Below are positions 48,902 through 59,983 of a stretch of 64,000 nucleotides of DNA, in pieces; positions within the stretch are counted from its first letter, which is position 1; each line of letters opens with the position of its first letter. A program made the position numbers and the translations under genes. The notes below the pieces were generated by a model, which saw nothing but the letters and a program-made list of their open reading frames with translations, was not told where the DNA came from and made no database searches. This DNA is from Bacillus fungorum (lineage in GTDB: Bacteria; Bacillota; Bacilli; Bacillales; Bacillaceae_G), in contig NZ_NWUW01000002.1 in NCBI RefSeq assembly GCF_002746455.1, positions 62,001 to 126,000 of the forward strand, given 5' to 3'.

Positions 48902-49678
48902 ATGATGTTTAAAAACTTTCCTTTTTTTAAAGGTAAAAAGGACACATCGTTTGATCATCTCGTTGAAGAAGTGAAAAAAGGATACATCCCAGAACATATT
49001 GCTATTATTATGGATGGTAATGGAAGATGGGCGAAGAGGAGAGCAATGCCTCGTATTGCGGGACATCATGAAGGTATGCAAGTTGTAAAGAAAATTACAA
49101 AATTTGCAAGTAAACTTAATGTGAAAGTGTTAACTCTCTATGCTTTTTCAACTGAGAACTGGAAAAGACCGAAAAAGGAAGTTGATTATTTAATGAAGCT
49201 TCCAGAAGAATTTTTAGGTACATTTTTACCAGAATTGATTGAAGAGAACGTACAAGTCCGAGTAATAGGGCAACAAGATCGTCTTCCTACGCATACACGC
49301 AGAGCGATGGAGAAGGCCATGGAAGATACGAAAGAGAATACGGGATTAATTCTTAATTTCGCGTTAAACTATGGAAGTCGAGATGAAATCGTTTCTGCTG
49401 TGCAACATATGATGAAAGATAGTGAGGAAGGAAAAGTTCGTGTTGAAGATGTAAGTGAAGAAATGCTTTCTTCTTACTTAATGACGAGTTCTTTACCTGA
49501 TCCTGAGTTGTTAATCCGTACAAGTGGAGAGTTACGTATTAGTAATTTCATGTTATGGCAAATTGCATATTCAGAATTTTGGTTTACAGATGTGTATTGG
49601 CCAGACTTTACTGAAGAACATTTGCTAAATGCGATTACAGACTTTCAACATAGAGGGCGCAGATTCGGAGGCGTGTAG
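48902..49678 (+). CDS. uppS: Undecaprenyl diphosphate synthase
   Basis: UppS condenses isopentenyl diphosphate with farnesyl diphosphate to give the C55 carrier lipid for cell-wall synthesis. The 258-residue cis-prenyltransferase has IAIIMDGNGRWAKRRAMPR near residue 33 with the catalytic Asp, GHHEGM, TLYAFSTENWKRP near 80, and the C-terminal RTSGELRISNFMLWQ and SEFWFTDVYWPDF. Start could be the ATG at 48902 or the next codon at 48905; GGAGGG lies upstream. It is followed by cdsA. Confidence 0.97.
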   Translation: MMFKNFPFFKGKKDTSFDHLVEEVKKGYIPEHIAIIMDGNGRWAKRRAMPRIAGHHEGMQVVKKITKFASKLNVKVLTLYAFSTENWKRPKKEVDYLMKLPEEFLGTFLPELIEENVQVRVIGQQDRLPTHTRRAMEKAMEDTKENTGLILNFALNYGSRDEIVSAVQHMMKDSEEGKVRVEDVSEEMLSSYLMTSSLPDPELLIRTSGELRISNFMLWQIAYSEFWFTDVYWPDFTEEHLLNAITDFQHRGRRFGGV

Positions 49679-49695
49679 AAAGAGAGGGTTTGGTA

Positions 49696-50487
49696 GTGAA
49701 ACAGAGAATTATTACTGGAGTGGTTGCTGCCGCGCTATTCATTCCCATCGTAATTTACGGTGGCGTGCCTTTTACGGTTTTAGTGTATGCACTGGCTTCT
49801 ATAGGTTTATATGAATTAATTCGTATGAATAAGCTTACGCTTATTTCAGTACCAACAGTTTTAGCTATAGTATTATTGTGGGTTATTTTAATTCCAAGTA
49901 GTGCATCGGAACTGTTTACACGGATTGGATTAGGTAAATTAGAAATCACATTTGTGATTGTTTTATTACTTTTATCATATACAGTCCTTTCTAAGAATAC
50001 ATTTACATTTGACAATGCTTCATTTTTACTAATGGCAACAACATATGTTGCAATGGGATTCTTATACCTGAATGAAACGAGAATATTAGGAATTAAATAT
50101 GTGTTTTGCGCATTATTTGTTATATGGGCTACTGATTCAGGCGCATATTTCGTAGGAAAAGCATTAGGAAAAAGAAAATTATGGCCAGAAATTAGTCCAA
50201 ATAAAACGATTGAAGGTTCATTAGGCGGCATCGTTTGTGGAGTTGTGGTTGCGCTTGTTTACAACATGTTCTTCCCTGTTGAAGCAAATGTAGGAATTTT
50301 AATTGTGTTGACAATTATCATTTCTGTTTTTGGACAAATTGGTGATTTAGTACAGTCTGCATTTAAGCGTCATTATGGCGTAAAAGATTCAGGTACAATT
50401 TTACCTGGACATGGTGGTATATTAGATCGAACAGATAGTTGGTTATTCGTTTTACCAATTCTCTACTTCTTATTACAATATAATTAA
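49696..50487 (+). CDS. cdsA: Phosphatidate cytidylyltransferase
   Basis: CdsA makes CDP-diacylglycerol from phosphatidic acid and CTP at the membrane. The 263-residue protein is very hydrophobic, with about seven to eight membrane segments, and ends with the family signature around [18 protein letters not shown] and [32 protein letters not shown] lies near residue 138. I chose the GTG at 49696 (MKQRIITG), eight bases after AGAGGG; a TTG two codons earlier is too close to the site. A 158-codon open frame on the opposite strand is a shadow. Confidence 0.95.
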   Translation: MKQRIITGVVAAALFIPIVIYGGVPFTVLVYALASIGLYELIRMNKLTLISVPTVLAIVLLWVILIPSSASELFTRIGLGKLEITFVIVLLLLSYTVLSKNTFTFDNASFLLMATTYVAMGFLYLNETRILGIKYVFCALFVIWATDSGAYFVGKALGKRKLWPEISPNKTIEGSLGGIVCGVVVALVYNMFFPVEANVGILIVLTIIISVFGQIGDLVQSAFKRHYGVKDSGTILPGHGGILDRTDSWLFVLPILYFLLQYN

Positions 50488-50510
50488 TGAACGAACGAGG
50501 GGTTGGAGTC

Positions 50511-51653
50511 ATGAAAAACATTAGTTTATTAGGTGCAAGCGGATCAATTGGTACACAAACTTTAGATGTATTACGCTCGCACCCAGACCAATTCCGTCTC
50601 GTTGCTTTTTCTGTAGGGAAAAATATTGACTACGCAGTAAAGGTAATTCAAGAATTTTCTCCGCAAATCGTCTCTGTGCAAAGAGAGGAAGATGTTTTAA
50701 AACTACAAGCTGTTTCTGGTAATACAAAAATTGTATATGGTAGTGAAGGGCTTTTAGAAGTAGCATTACATCCAGATGCGGAGATTGTAGTAAATGCTGT
50801 TGTAGGTAGCGTAGGGTTGTTACCAACACTTCGTGCAATTGAGGCGAAAAAAACAATTGGAATTGCAAACAAAGAAACGTTAGTAACTGCAGGGCATCTT
50901 GTAATGGAAGCGGCGCGAAAACATAATGTTTCGTTACTTCCAGTAGATAGTGAACATTCAGCTATTTTTCAATGTTTGAATGGTGAAAATGAAAAAAGAA
51001 TTTCTCGATTAATTATTACGGCTTCTGGTGGAAGTTTCCGTGATAAAACGAGAGATGAATTGCATCATGTGACCGTAGAAGATGCGCTTCGACATCCAAA
51101 CTGGTCAATGGGTTCGAAAATTACAATTGATTCTGCTACAATGATGAATAAGGGGCTAGAGGTAATTGAAGCACATTGGCTTTTTGGTATCCCTTATGAG
51201 CAAATCGATGTTGTTTTACATAAAGAAAGTATTATTCATTCTATGGTTGAATTTGAAGATCGTAGTGTGATGGCACAGCTTGGCTCACCTGATATGCGAG
51301 TACCAATTCAATACGCACTTACATATCCTGATCGATTACCTCTTTCAGACACAAAGCAGTTAAATTTATGGGAAATGGGTACATTGCATTTTGAGAAAAT
51401 GAACCAAGAACGTTTCCGCTGCTTGCGTTTTGCGTATGAAGCTGGAAAAGCAGGTGGCAGTATGCCAGCTGTAATGAATGCAGCAAATGAAGTAGCTGTT
51501 GAAGCTTTTTTACAAAAGAGAATTGGTTTCTTAACAGTGGAAGACCTCATTGAAAAAGCAATGAACCATCACAATGTCATTGCACGTCCGAGCTTAGAGG
51601 AAATTTTGGAAATTGATGCAGCCACAAGACGGTTTGTGATGGAACAAATTTAG
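50511..51653 (+). CDS. dxr: 1-deoxy-D-xylulose 5-phosphate reductoisomerase
   Basis: Dxr converts DXP to MEP with NADPH, the committed step of the non-mevalonate isoprenoid pathway that supplies UppS. The 380-residue protein has the cofactor motif [16 protein letters not shown] near residue 5, NKETLVTAG near 122, the metal and substrate site [15 protein letters not shown] near 142, TASGGSFRD near 175, [20 protein letters not shown] near 199 and the substrate loop. I chose the ATG at 50511 following GGGGTTGGAG. rseP follows closely. Confidence 0.97.
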   Translation: MKNISLLGASGSIGTQTLDVLRSHPDQFRLVAFSVGKNIDYAVKVIQEFSPQIVSVQREEDVLKLQAVSGNTKIVYGSEGLLEVALHPDAEIVVNAVVGSVGLLPTLRAIEAKKTIGIANKETLVTAGHLVMEAARKHNVSLLPVDSEHSAIFQCLNGENEKRISRLIITASGGSFRDKTRDELHHVTVEDALRHPNWSMGSKITIDSATMMNKGLEVIEAHWLFGIPYEQIDVVLHKESIIHSMVEFEDRSVMAQLGSPDMRVPIQYALTYPDRLPLSDTKQLNLWEMGTLHFEKMNQERFRCLRFAYEAGKAGGSMPAVMNAANEVAVEAFLQKRIGFLTVEDLIEKAMNHHNVIARPSLEEILEIDAATRRFVMEQI

Positions 51654-51670
51654 CAAAGGTGGTTATGGAA

Positions 51671-52927
51671 TTGAATACAGCGATTGCCTTTATATTAATT
51701 TTCGGTGCACTCGTATTTTTCCATGAGCTAGGGCATCTATATTTCGCAAAAAGAGCAGGTATTTTATGCCGTGAGTTTGCGATTGGTTTTGGTCCGAAAA
51801 TATTCTATTTTGAAAAGAATGAAACGGTGTATACGATTCGATTACTGCCCCTTGGTGGCTATGTAAGAATGGCTGGCGAGGATGCAGATACAGTTGAGTT
51901 AAAGCCTGGGAAAAAAGTTGGCCTTGTATTAAATGAAAAAGACGAAGTTGCAAAATTAGTTTTTGATGGATATGAAAAATATCCAAATGTTCGCGTTATT
52001 GAAGTCGAACAAGCTGATTTAGAGCACAATCTAACAATTTCGGGCTATGAAGAGTACGAGGAAGAGCTTCAAACATTCCGAGTGAATGAAAAGGCTCGTA
52101 TTATTACTGCTGGTGAAGAAATTCAAATTGCTCCGTATGATAGGCAGTTTGGCTCTAAGAAATTGGGTCAACGTGCTTTAACGATCTTTGCAGGTCCTGC
52201 AATGAACTTCATTTTAGCATTTGTTATTTTTGTGATTCTTGGATTTGTACAAGGTGTTCCCGTTGACAAGCCAATGGTCGGAAAAGTGATGGAGAATAGT
52301 GCAGCACAGCAAGCTGGATTAAAAGAAAATGATACAATTCAAGCAATTGATGGTAAAAACACAAGTACATGGAAAGATGTTGTTACCATTGTACGTGAAA
52401 ACCCAAATAAAGAAATCACGTTACAAGTAAAGCGTGATAATGAACAGTTTAATGTAAAAGTAACGCCAACGCTTGATAAAGAAGGTAAAGAAGAAGTTGG
52501 TAGAATTGGTGTTTACTCTCCTGTAGAGAAAACAGTAATGGGTTCTATTAAATCAGGTTTTGAACAAACATATCAATGGACGAAACTAATTTTTGAGTCT
52601 CTTGTAAAATTAGTAACTGGTCAATTCTCTATTAATGAATTATCAGGTCCAGTAGGGATTTATAATCTAACAGATCAAGTTGTAGATTATGGATTTACGC
52701 GTGTATTAAGTTTAGCGGCAGTTTTAAGTATTAACCTTGGTTTATTTAATTTACTACCAGTTCCTGCTTTAGACGGTGGACGTTTGTTCTTCTTCTTAAT
52801 TGAAGCGTTACGCGGGAAGCCAATTGATCGCCAAAAAGAAGGAATGGTTCACTTTATTGGTTTTGCATTATTAATGTTACTTATGTTAGTTGTAACTTGG
52901 AATGACATTCGTAAGTTTTTCTTGTAA
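51671..52927 (+). CDS. rseP: Site-2 intramembrane zinc metalloprotease RseP/RasP
   Basis: RasP cuts membrane proteins inside the bilayer, including anti-sigma factors, FtsL and signal peptide remnants. The 418-residue protein has the zinc motif FFHELGHLYFAKRAG near residue 15 in the first membrane helix, a PDZ domain (about 195-275), and the third zinc ligand in NLLPVPALDGGRLFFFLIEA near 362. I favour the TTG at 51671, eight bases after AAAGGTGG, because it aligns with known starts; the ATG at 51665 is an alternative. Terminator at 52967. Confidence 0.95.
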   Translation: MNTAIAFILIFGALVFFHELGHLYFAKRAGILCREFAIGFGPKIFYFEKNETVYTIRLLPLGGYVRMAGEDADTVELKPGKKVGLVLNEKDEVAKLVFDGYEKYPNVRVIEVEQADLEHNLTISGYEEYEEELQTFRVNEKARIITAGEEIQIAPYDRQFGSKKLGQRALTIFAGPAMNFILAFVIFVILGFVQGVPVDKPMVGKVMENSAAQQAGLKENDTIQAIDGKNTSTWKDVVTIVRENPNKEITLQVKRDNEQFNVKVTPTLDKEGKEEVGRIGVYSPVEKTVMGSIKSGFEQTYQWTKLIFESLVKLVTGQFSINELSGPVGIYNLTDQVVDYGFTRVLSLAAVLSINLGLFNLLPVPALDGGRLFFFLIEALRGKPIDRQKEGMVHFIGFALLMLLMLVVTWNDIRKFFL

Positions 52928-52966
52928 AATAAAGTGAAACTTATAATGAAATAGAGCTCGTAGAAT

Positions 52967-53000
52967 AAAATCCCTCACCTAACTCGAGGTGAGGGGTTTT
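52967..53000 (+). terminator. Intrinsic terminator after rseP
   Basis: A 14-bp stem with one G-U pair (AAAATCCCTCACCT with AGGTGAGGGGTTTT) and a 6-base loop lie 39 bases after the rseP stop. proS follows; I see no T-box before it. Confidence 0.85.
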
Positions 53001-53036
53001 ACTGCGTGTAAGAGTAAAATGAAGAGGTGCGAATAA

Positions 53037-54737
53037 ATGAAACAAAGTATGGTATTCAGTCCTACATTACGTGAAGTTCCAGCTGATGCGGAGATTAAGA
53101 GTCATCAGTTATTACTTCGTGCAGGTTTTATGCGTCAAAATGCTTCTGGTATTTATAGTTTTTTACCATTTGGTTTAAAAGTACTACACAAAGTAGAACG
53201 AATTGTTCGAGAAGAAATGGAGCGCGCGGGAGCTGTAGAATTATTAATGCCAGCGATGCAAGCTGCAGAGTTATGGCAAGAGTCAGGTCGTTGGTATTCT
53301 TACGGATCTGAATTAATGCGTATGAAAGATCGTAACGCTCGTGAATTCGCATTAGGAGCGACACATGAAGAAGTAATTACGGATCTTGTGCGTGATGAAG
53401 TGAAATCATATAAAAAATTACCATTAACATTATACCAAATTCAAACAAAATTCCGTGATGAACAAAGACCTCGTTTCGGTTTATTACGTGGAAGAGAGTT
53501 TCTAATGAAAGATGCATACTCTTTCCATGCTACACAAGAGAGCTTAGATGAAGTGTACGATCGCTTATACAAAGCATACTCTAACATTTTTGCTCGTTGT
53601 GGCTTGAATTTCCGTGCGGTTATTGCTGACTCTGGAGCAATGGGCGGAAAAGATACACATGAATTTATGGTATTATCTGATGTTGGTGAAGATACAATTG
53701 CATATTCTGATACATCTGATTATGCAGCGAATATCGAAATGGCTCCTGTTGTAGCTACGTATACGAAGAGTGAAGAAGCAGAAAAAGCACTTGAAAAAGT
53801 AGCAACACCAGACCAAAAAGCAATCGAAGAAGTATCTGCATTCTTAAACATTGAAGCAGACAATTGCATTAAGTCTATGGTGTTTAAAGTAGATGAGAAA
53901 TTAGTAGTTGTACTTGTTCGTGGTGATCACGAAGTAAACGATGTAAAAGTGAAAAATGTATACGGTGCTTCAGTTGTTGAGCTTGCTTCTCATGAAGAAA
54001 TAAAAGAATTATTAAATTGTGAAGTTGGTTCATTAGGACCGATTGGTGTAACAGGTGATATTGAAATTATTGCTGATCACGCTGTAGCATCAATTGTCAA
54101 CGGATGCTCAGGAGCGAACGAAGAAGGATTCCATTATGTAAATGTAAATCCAGAACGTGACTTTAAAGTAAGTCAATATACAGATTTACGCTTCATTCAA
54201 GAAGGAGACCAATCTCCAGATGGAAAGGGAACAATTCTTTTCGCACGCGGAATTGAAGTTGGTCATGTATTCAAATTAGGAACTCGTTATAGTGAAGCGA
54301 TGAACGCAACATTCCTAGATGAAAACGGAAAAACACAACCACTTATTATGGGTTGTTACGGTATCGGTGTATCTCGTACAGTGGCAGCAATTGCAGAGCA
54401 ATTTAATGATGAGAACGGTTTAGTTTGGCCAAAAGCTGTTGCACCGTTCCATGTGCATGTAATTCCAGTAAATATGAAATCTGATGCACAACGTGAAATG
54501 GGTGAGAACATTTACAACTCGTTACAAGAGCAAGGATATGAAGTATTACTAGATGATCGTGCAGAACGTGCAGGTGTTAAATTTGCAGATGCAGATTTAT
54601 TCGGCCTTCCAGTTCGTGTGACAGTTGGTAAAAAAGCAGACGAAGGTATTGTAGAAGTGAAAGTACGTGCTACAGGCGAGTCTGAAGAAGTGAAAGTAGA
54701 AGAACTTCAAACATATATTGCTAATATTTTAAAATAA
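53037..54737 (+). CDS. proS: Prolyl-tRNA synthetase, bacterial type
   Basis: ProS charges tRNA-Pro. The 566-residue protein is the bacterial ProS form, with class II motif 1 ([19 protein letters not shown] near residue 60), motif 2 [21 protein letters not shown] cited over 138-158, an editing insertion domain (about 225-390) and motif 3 [17 protein letters not shown] near 439, followed by the anticodon-binding domain. AGAGGTG lies before the ATG. It sits between rseP and polC, as in other Bacillus. Confidence 0.98.
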   Translation: MKQSMVFSPTLREVPADAEIKSHQLLLRAGFMRQNASGIYSFLPFGLKVLHKVERIVREEMERAGAVELLMPAMQAAELWQESGRWYSYGSELMRMKDRNAREFALGATHEEVITDLVRDEVKSYKKLPLTLYQIQTKFRDEQRPRFGLLRGREFLMKDAYSFHATQESLDEVYDRLYKAYSNIFARCGLNFRAVIADSGAMGGKDTHEFMVLSDVGEDTIAYSDTSDYAANIEMAPVVATYTKSEEAEKALEKVATPDQKAIEEVSAFLNIEADNCIKSMVFKVDEKLVVVLVRGDHEVNDVKVKNVYGASVVELASHEEIKELLNCEVGSLGPIGVTGDIEIIADHAVASIVNGCSGANEEGFHYVNVNPERDFKVSQYTDLRFIQEGDQSPDGKGTILFARGIEVGHVFKLGTRYSEAMNATFLDENGKTQPLIMGCYGIGVSRTVAAIAEQFNDENGLVWPKAVAPFHVHVIPVNMKSDAQREMGENIYNSLQEQGYEVLLDDRAERAGVKFADADLFGLPVRVTVGKKADEGIVEVKVRATGESEEVKVEELQTYIANILK

Positions 54738-54740
54738 GAA

Positions 54741-54775
54741 GAGGTACCTCGTAATGGGGTACCTTCTCTTTCTTT
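54741..54775 (+). terminator. Intrinsic terminator after proS
   Basis: A 10-bp stem (GAGGTACCTC with GGGGTACCTT, two G-U pairs) with a 5-base loop is followed by a pyrimidine-rich tail. A TATAAT at 54834 without a clear -35 could mark a weak polC promoter. Confidence 0.75.
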
Positions 54776-54861
54776 GTAAACGTATTTTGTAAAAGAAGAA
54801 GGGAGAAATCTTTCTTTGTAGTACGTTTCAATTTATAATAGCAAATGGAAGGAGAGTGCTT

Positions 54862-57800
54862 ATGTCTTTAACAAATGAACAACAAGAGCGATTTCAAATT
54901 TTGCTCCAGCAGTTACAAATACCAGACGACCTTATAAATCAATATTTACAAGGCGGTGGTATTGAAAGGCTCGTTATTGATAAAGCGAATAAAAGTTGGC
55001 ATTTTGATTTACAAGTGCCACGTATTTTGCCTACAGAATTATATGAATTGCTAGAAACAAAGCTTAAGCAATCATTTTCTCATATTGCAAGAACAACATT
55101 TGCATTAGAAACAGAGAATAAACAATTTACAGAAGAACAAGTGAGGGCGTATTGGCCACTTTGTACGGAACGAATTACATTTTCACCTATGTTTGCTTAC
55201 TTAAAGAAGCAGCTTCCGCAGGTGAATGGAGTGAAGTTGCTAATAAATGTGAATAATGAGCTGGAATCTACTGCTTTAAAGAAAAACGTTGCGAAACCAG
55301 TAGGGGATCAATACGAAGCTTTTGGATTCCCACGTTTCCAGTTAGATACACATATACAGCAAAATACAGAAGAAATGCAAAAGTTTCGTGAGCAAACACA
55401 GCAAGAAGACCGCGAACGTGTTATACAAGCGATGGAAGAAATGGCGAAGAAGCAAGCTGAAGAAAGTAGCGTTGTGCATGAAGGACCGGTTGTACTCGGA
55501 TATCTAATTAAGCCAGATGAAGAGATTACACCGATGCGAGAAATTCAAGATGAAGAAAGAAGAAAAACAGTTCAAGGATATGTCTTCCATGTAGAAACGA
55601 AAGAGCTTCGTAGTGGCCGTACGTTATTAACTTTAAAAATAACAGATTATACGGATTCTATTATGATTAAAATGTTCTCGCGTGACAAAGAAGATATTCC
55701 AATGCTGCAGTCCTTGAAAAAAGGAATGTGGGTGAAAGCGCGTGGTTCTGTTCAAAATGATACATTCGTTCGAGATTTAGTAATGATTGCAAATGATATT
55801 AATGAAATAACAGGACCGTCTCGTAAAGATAAAGCGCCAGAAGGTGAAAAGCGTGTAGAGCTCCATCTTCACACACCAATGAGCCAAATGGATGCTGTTA
55901 CTCCGGTTTCTAGACTTGTAGCCCAAGCAGGTAAATGGGGGCATGAGGCCATTGCGGTTACAGACCATGCTGTTGCGCAGTCATTCCCAGAAGCATATTC
56001 TGCTGGCAAAAAGGCTGGGATTAAAGTTATATACGGTGTTGAGGCGAATTTAGTTAATGATGGTGTACCGATTGCATATAACGAAGCGCATCGTCTACTT
56101 GCAGATGAAACATATGTTGTTTTTGATGTTGAGACAACAGGGTTATCTGCTGTGTATGACACTGTCATTGAGTTAGCTGCCGTAAAGGTAAAAGGTGGCG
56201 AAATTATTGACCGTTTTGAATCGTTCGCAAATCCGCATCAACCATTATCTGCGACAATTATTGAACTAACAGGTATTACAGATGATATGTTAACTGATGC
56301 ACCAGAAGTGGACGAAGTGTTTAAAAAGTTTGAGGAATGGATGGGCGACCATACACTTGTTGCTCATAACGCAAGCTTCGATATGGGCTTTATTAACGTA
56401 GGTTTTAAAAAGGCGGGACTCGAAAAAACGAATAACCCAGTTATTGATACGTTAGAACTCGCAAGATTCTTATTCCCAGAAATGAAAAATCATCGATTAA
56501 ATACGATGTGTAAAAAGCTTGATATTGAATTAACGCAACATCACCGTGCGATTTATGATACAGAAGCAACGGGATACTTACTTGTAAAAATGTTAAAAGA
56601 TGTGATTGAAAAAGGATTTGAATATCACGATCAATTAAACGATAGCATGGGGCAAGGTGATGCGTACAAGCGTGGACGTCCAAGTCATATGACATTACTT
56701 GCTACATCAGATGTTGGGTTGAAAAATCTATATAAACTTGTTTCCTATTCGCATCTAAATTACTTTTATCGTGTACCACGTGTACCGAGATCACTATTAA
56801 AAAAATATCGTGAAGGAATTTTAGTAGGAACGGCTTGTGATAAAGGTGAAGTATTTGAGGCGATGATGCAAAAAGCTCCTGAAGAGGTAGAAGAAATTGC
56901 ACAGTTCTATGATTACATTGAAGTAATGCCACCAGAAGTGCTACGTCATTTAGTAGAGCGTGAACTTGTTCGAGATGAGGGGCAATTAAAAACAATTATT
57001 TCGAACTTAGTAAAACTAGGTGAGACGTTAGATAAACCAGTTGTCGCTACCGGAAACGTGCATTATTTAGATCCAGAAGATGCAATGTATCGTAAAATTT
57101 TAGTTAGTTCACAGGGCGGAGCCAATCCGTTAAACCGACATTCATTACCACCTGTACATTTCCGTACAACGGATGAAATGTTAGAGTGTTTCTCATTCTT
57201 AGGTGAAGACGTAGCGAAAGAAATTGTCGTAACGAATACACAAAAGATTGCATCATTAATTGGCGATGTTCATCCAGTAAAAGATGATCTATACACACCG
57301 AAAATTGAAGGTGCGGATGATGAAACGCGTGATATGAGTTATGAAATGGCGCGTAGCATTTATGGTGAAGAGTTACCTGAAATTGTAGAAGCGCGTTTAG
57401 AAAAAGAATTAAAAAGTATTATTGGGCATGGATTCGCCGTAATTTATTTAATTTCACATAAACTTGTGAAAAAATCGTTAGTAGACGGATATCTAGTAGG
57501 TTCGCGTGGATCGGTAGGTTCATCATTCGTTGCAACGATGATGGAAATTACAGAAGTAAACCCATTACCACCACACTATGTATGTCCGAGATGTAAGCAA
57601 TCAGAATTCTTTAATGATGGTTCTGTAGGTTCTGGTTTCGACTTACCGGATAAAGAATGTCCGGCTTGTAATATTCCATATGTAAAAGATGGACATGATA
57701 TTCCGTTCGAAACGTTCCTTGGATTTAAAGGAGATAAGGTACCCGATATCGATTTGAATTTCTCCGGGGAATACCAACCACGTGCCCATAACTATACGAA

Positions 57801-59163
57801 AGTACTGTTCGGTGAAGATTATGTATATCGTGCAGGAACGATTGGTACAGTTGCGGAAAAAACTGCTTATGGATATGTAAAAGGTTATGCAAATGATCAT
57901 AATTTAACGATTCGAAATGCAGAGATTGACCGCTTAGTAGCAGGGTGTACCGGTGTAAAACGTACCACCGGACAGCATCCAGGTGGTATTATTGTTGTGC
58001 CAGATTACATGGACATCTTTGATTTCTCACCAATACAGTTTCCAGCGGATTCAATAGGGGCTGAGTGGAGAACGACACACTTTGATTTCCACTCGATTCA
58101 TGATAATTTATTGAAACTTGATATACTAGGACACGATGATCCGACCGTTATTCGTATGTTACAAGATTTAAGTGGTATCGATCCGAAAACAATCCCAACG
58201 GACGATCCAGAAGTAATGAAAATTTTCTCTGGACCAGAATCGTTAGGTGTAACGGAAGAACAAATTAACTGTAAAACAGGTACACTTGGTATACCAGAGT
58301 TTGGTACGAAATTCGTAAGGCAGATGTTAGAAGAGACGAAACCTACGACGTTCTCAGAGTTAGTCCAAATTTCTGGACTATCACATGGTACGGACGTATG
58401 GCTTGGTAATGCAAACGAGTTAATTTATAACGGTACATGTACGCTGAGTGAAGTTATCGGTTGTCGTGATGACATCATGGTATATTTAATCTATCAAGGT
58501 TTAGACCCATCATTAGCCTTCAAAATCATGGAGTCGGTTCGTAAAGGTAAAGGTGTGCCGGAAGAATGGGAAGAGGACATGAGAAGTAATAATGTACCAG
58601 GTTGGTATATTGATTCATGTAAGAAGATTAAGTACATGTTCCCTAAAGCCCATGCGGCTGCTTATGTACTTATGGCCGTACGTATCGCATACTTTAAAGT
58701 GCATTTCGCGCTTCTATTCTATGCGGCATACTTTACGGTTCGTGCAGATGACTTTGACGTAGAGGCAATGGCGAAAGGTTCAGCAGCTATACGTGCAAGA
58801 ATTGATGAAATTGCGCAAAAAGGTTTGGATGCAGCGCCGAAAGAGAAGAGTTTATTAACAGTACTAGAAATGACACTTGAAATGTGTGAGCGAGGATACT
58901 CATTCCAAAAGGTTGATTTGTATCGCTCTCATGCAACAGATTTTATTATTGATGGAGATACTTTAATTCCTCCATTTAATGCAGTGCCTGGACTTGGTAC
59001 AAACGCAGCTTTAAGTATTGTAGAAGCACGCAAAAATGGAGATTTCTTATCAAAAGAAGATTTACAGCAGCGCAGTAAGGTTTCAAAAACAATTATTGAG
59101 TATTTAGATAGTCAAGGTTGCTTAGGAGATCTACCTGATCAAAACCAGTTATCACTGTTCTAG
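54862..59163 (+). CDS. polC: DNA polymerase III alpha subunit, PolC type
   Basis: PolC is the main replicative polymerase of low-GC Gram-positives and carries its own proofreading exonuclease. The 1433-residue protein has an N-terminal domain, an OB fold (about 235-320), a PHP domain ([20 protein letters not shown] near 333) split by a DEDDh exonuclease ([14 protein letters not shown] near 420, [12 protein letters not shown] near 500), the catalytic palm with [12 protein letters not shown] near 885 and [10 protein letters not shown] near 965, a four-cysteine zinc motif and a C-terminal helix-hairpin-helix. ATG at 54862 follows AAGGAGAG. Confidence 0.98.
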   Translation: MSLTNEQQERFQILLQQLQIPDDLINQYLQGGGIERLVIDKANKSWHFDLQVPRILPTELYELLETKLKQSFSHIARTTFALETENKQFTEEQVRAYWPLCTERITFSPMFAYLKKQLPQVNGVKLLINVNNELESTALKKNVAKPVGDQYEAFGFPRFQLDTHIQQNTEEMQKFREQTQQEDRERVIQAMEEMAKKQAEESSVVHEGPVVLGYLIKPDEEITPMREIQDEERRKTVQGYVFHVETKELRSGRTLLTLKITDYTDSIMIKMFSRDKEDIPMLQSLKKGMWVKARGSVQNDTFVRDLVMIANDINEITGPSRKDKAPEGEKRVELHLHTPMSQMDAVTPVSRLVAQAGKWGHEAIAVTDHAVAQSFPEAYSAGKKAGIKVIYGVEANLVNDGVPIAYNEAHRLLADETYVVFDVETTGLSAVYDTVIELAAVKVKGGEIIDRFESFANPHQPLSATIIELTGITDDMLTDAPEVDEVFKKFEEWMGDHTLVAHNASFDMGFINVGFKKAGLEKTNNPVIDTLELARFLFPEMKNHRLNTMCKKLDIELTQHHRAIYDTEATGYLLVKMLKDVIEKGFEYHDQLNDSMGQGDAYKRGRPSHMTLLATSDVGLKNLYKLVSYSHLNYFYRVPRVPRSLLKKYREGILVGTACDKGEVFEAMMQKAPEEVEEIAQFYDYIEVMPPEVLRHLVERELVRDEGQLKTIISNLVKLGETLDKPVVATGNVHYLDPEDAMYRKILVSSQGGANPLNRHSLPPVHFRTTDEMLECFSFLGEDVAKEIVVTNTQKIASLIGDVHPVKDDLYTPKIEGADDETRDMSYEMARSIYGEELPEIVEARLEKELKSIIGHGFAVIYLISHKLVKKSLVDGYLVGSRGSVGSSFVATMMEITEVNPLPPHYVCPRCKQSEFFNDGSVGSGFDLPDKECPACNIPYVKDGHDIPFETFLGFKGDKVPDIDLNFSGEYQPRAHNYTKVLFGEDYVYRAGTIGTVAEKTAYGYVKGYANDHNLTIRNAEIDRLVAGCTGVKRTTGQHPGGIIVVPDYMDIFDFSPIQFPADSIGAEWRTTHFDFHSIHDNLLKLDILGHDDPTVIRMLQDLSGIDPKTIPTDDPEVMKIFSGPESLGVTEEQINCKTGTLGIPEFGTKFVRQMLEETKPTTFSELVQISGLSHGTDVWLGNANELIYNGTCTLSEVIGCRDDIMVYLIYQGLDPSLAFKIMESVRKGKGVPEEWEEDMRSNNVPGWYIDSCKKIKYMFPKAHAAAYVLMAVRIAYFKVHFALLFYAAYFTVRADDFDVEAMAKGSAAIRARIDEIAQKGLDAAPKEKSLLTVLEMTLEMCERGYSFQKVDLYRSHATDFIIDGDTLIPPFNAVPGLGTNAALSIVEARKNGDFLSKEDLQQRSKVSKTIIEYLDSQGCLGDLPDQNQLSLF

Positions 59164-59179
59164 TAGGTAGGAAAAGTCT

Positions 59180-59208
59180 TTGCAAATCAACATTTGCTAT
59201 GGTATACT
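59180..59208 (+). promoter_or_regulatory. rimP-nusA-infB operon promoter
   Basis: TTGCAA and TATACT are 17 bases apart with TGG directly before the -10 (extended -10). Transcription should start near 59215, 280 bases before rimP. Confidence 0.7.
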
Positions 59209-59247
59209 ATTAACCGAGATAACCATGTCATGTATATTGTGTGAAAA

Positions 59248-59271
59248 AAAGAGTGGGGAAACCCACTCTTT
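59248..59271 (+). terminator. Leader hairpin 1 between polC and rimP
   Basis: A perfect 10-bp stem (AAAGAGTGGG with CCCACTCTTT) is capped by GAAA, a stable GNRA-type tetraloop. It lies about 33 bases after the expected operon start and 85 bases after polC, so it may end polC transcripts and attenuate the operon. The T tract is short. Confidence 0.65.
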
Positions 59272-59381
59272 CGTGTTACTATCTACGTTTTATTGATGTG
59301 GAGAGGTAAGAAATTTCTGTCGTATATACATATTTTGTTACAAGTTTTACTTCTTAAATTTGGTAATACTAAGACAGATAT

Positions 59382-59409
59382 TCCCTGCTTAACGGCAGGG
59401 GCTTTTGTT
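59382..59409 (+). terminator. Leader hairpin 2, weak terminator or attenuator before rimP
   Basis: A short 6 to 7-bp stem (CCCTGC with GCAGGG) is followed by an interrupted T tract (CTTTTGTT). A third stem with a 2-base bulge (AGACCGT at 59432, ACGG and GTCT at 59446-59454) lies downstream and runs into TTTCTTG. Weak stems with imperfect T tracts are typical of NusA-dependent terminators. The rest of the 332-base gap shows no gene. Confidence 0.5.
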
Positions 59410-59495
59410 AGCTAACGAGAAAGAATAAGATAGACCGTTCTATGGACGGAGTCTTTTCTTGTAAATGGTACATGGCGGCAGGAAGGAGGCTGTTT

Positions 59496-59966
59496 ATGGA
59501 TAAGAAAGTCACAGAAGTTGTAGAAGCATTTGCGCAGCCAATCGTTGAAGAGTTAAATCTTGAACTTGTAGATGTAGAGTATGTGAAAGAAGGACAAGAC
59601 TGGTTCTTACGCGTATTCATCGATTCTGAAAAGGGAGTCGACATTGAAGAATGCGGTGCGGTAAGTGAACGTTTAAGCGAAGCTTTAGATAAAGAGGATC
59701 CAATTCCTCATCTTTACTTTTTGGATGTATCATCTCCTGGAGCGGAACGCCCATTAAAGAAAGAGAAAGACTTCCAGCAAGCGGTAGGAAAACAAGTGGC
59801 AATTAAAACATATGAGCCGATTGATGGTGAAAAGATGTTTGAAGGAAAGCTACTTTCCTACGATGGTACTACAATTACACTATTATTAACAATTAAAACA
59901 CGTAAAAAAGAAATCCAAATTCCAATGGATAAAGTTGCAAATGCGCGACTTGCTGTTACGTTTTAG
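59496..59966 (+). CDS. rimP: Ribosome maturation factor RimP (YlxS)
   Basis: RimP is needed for 30S subunit maturation. The 156-residue protein has an N-terminal alpha/beta domain with [20 protein letters not shown] near residue 22 and [19 protein letters not shown] near 47, and a C-terminal Sm-like barrel starting near 85 after the motif [15 protein letters not shown] chose the ATG at 59496 with AAGGAGG six bases upstream; upstream in-frame ATGs overlap the leader hairpin region. It leads the conserved rimP-nusA-ylxR-ylxQ-infB operon. Confidence 0.97.
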   Translation: MDKKVTEVVEAFAQPIVEELNLELVDVEYVKEGQDWFLRVFIDSEKGVDIEECGAVSERLSEALDKEDPIPHLYFLDVSSPGAERPLKKEKDFQQAVGKQVAIKTYEPIDGEKMFEGKLLSYDGTTITLLLTIKTRKKEIQIPMDKVANARLAVTF

Positions 59967-59983
59967 TTAGAAGGGGGATCTTC

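Noticed and set aside
49755-50231. 158-codon open frame on the - strand inside cdsA
   Set aside because: It is fully antisense to a clear cdsA, has no ribosome site or recognisable family, and its composition mirrors the hydrophobic codons of the other strand.
52928-53036. T-box riboswitch before proS
   Set aside because: The gap is only 109 bases, filled by the rseP terminator and a ribosome site, with no T-box core sequence.
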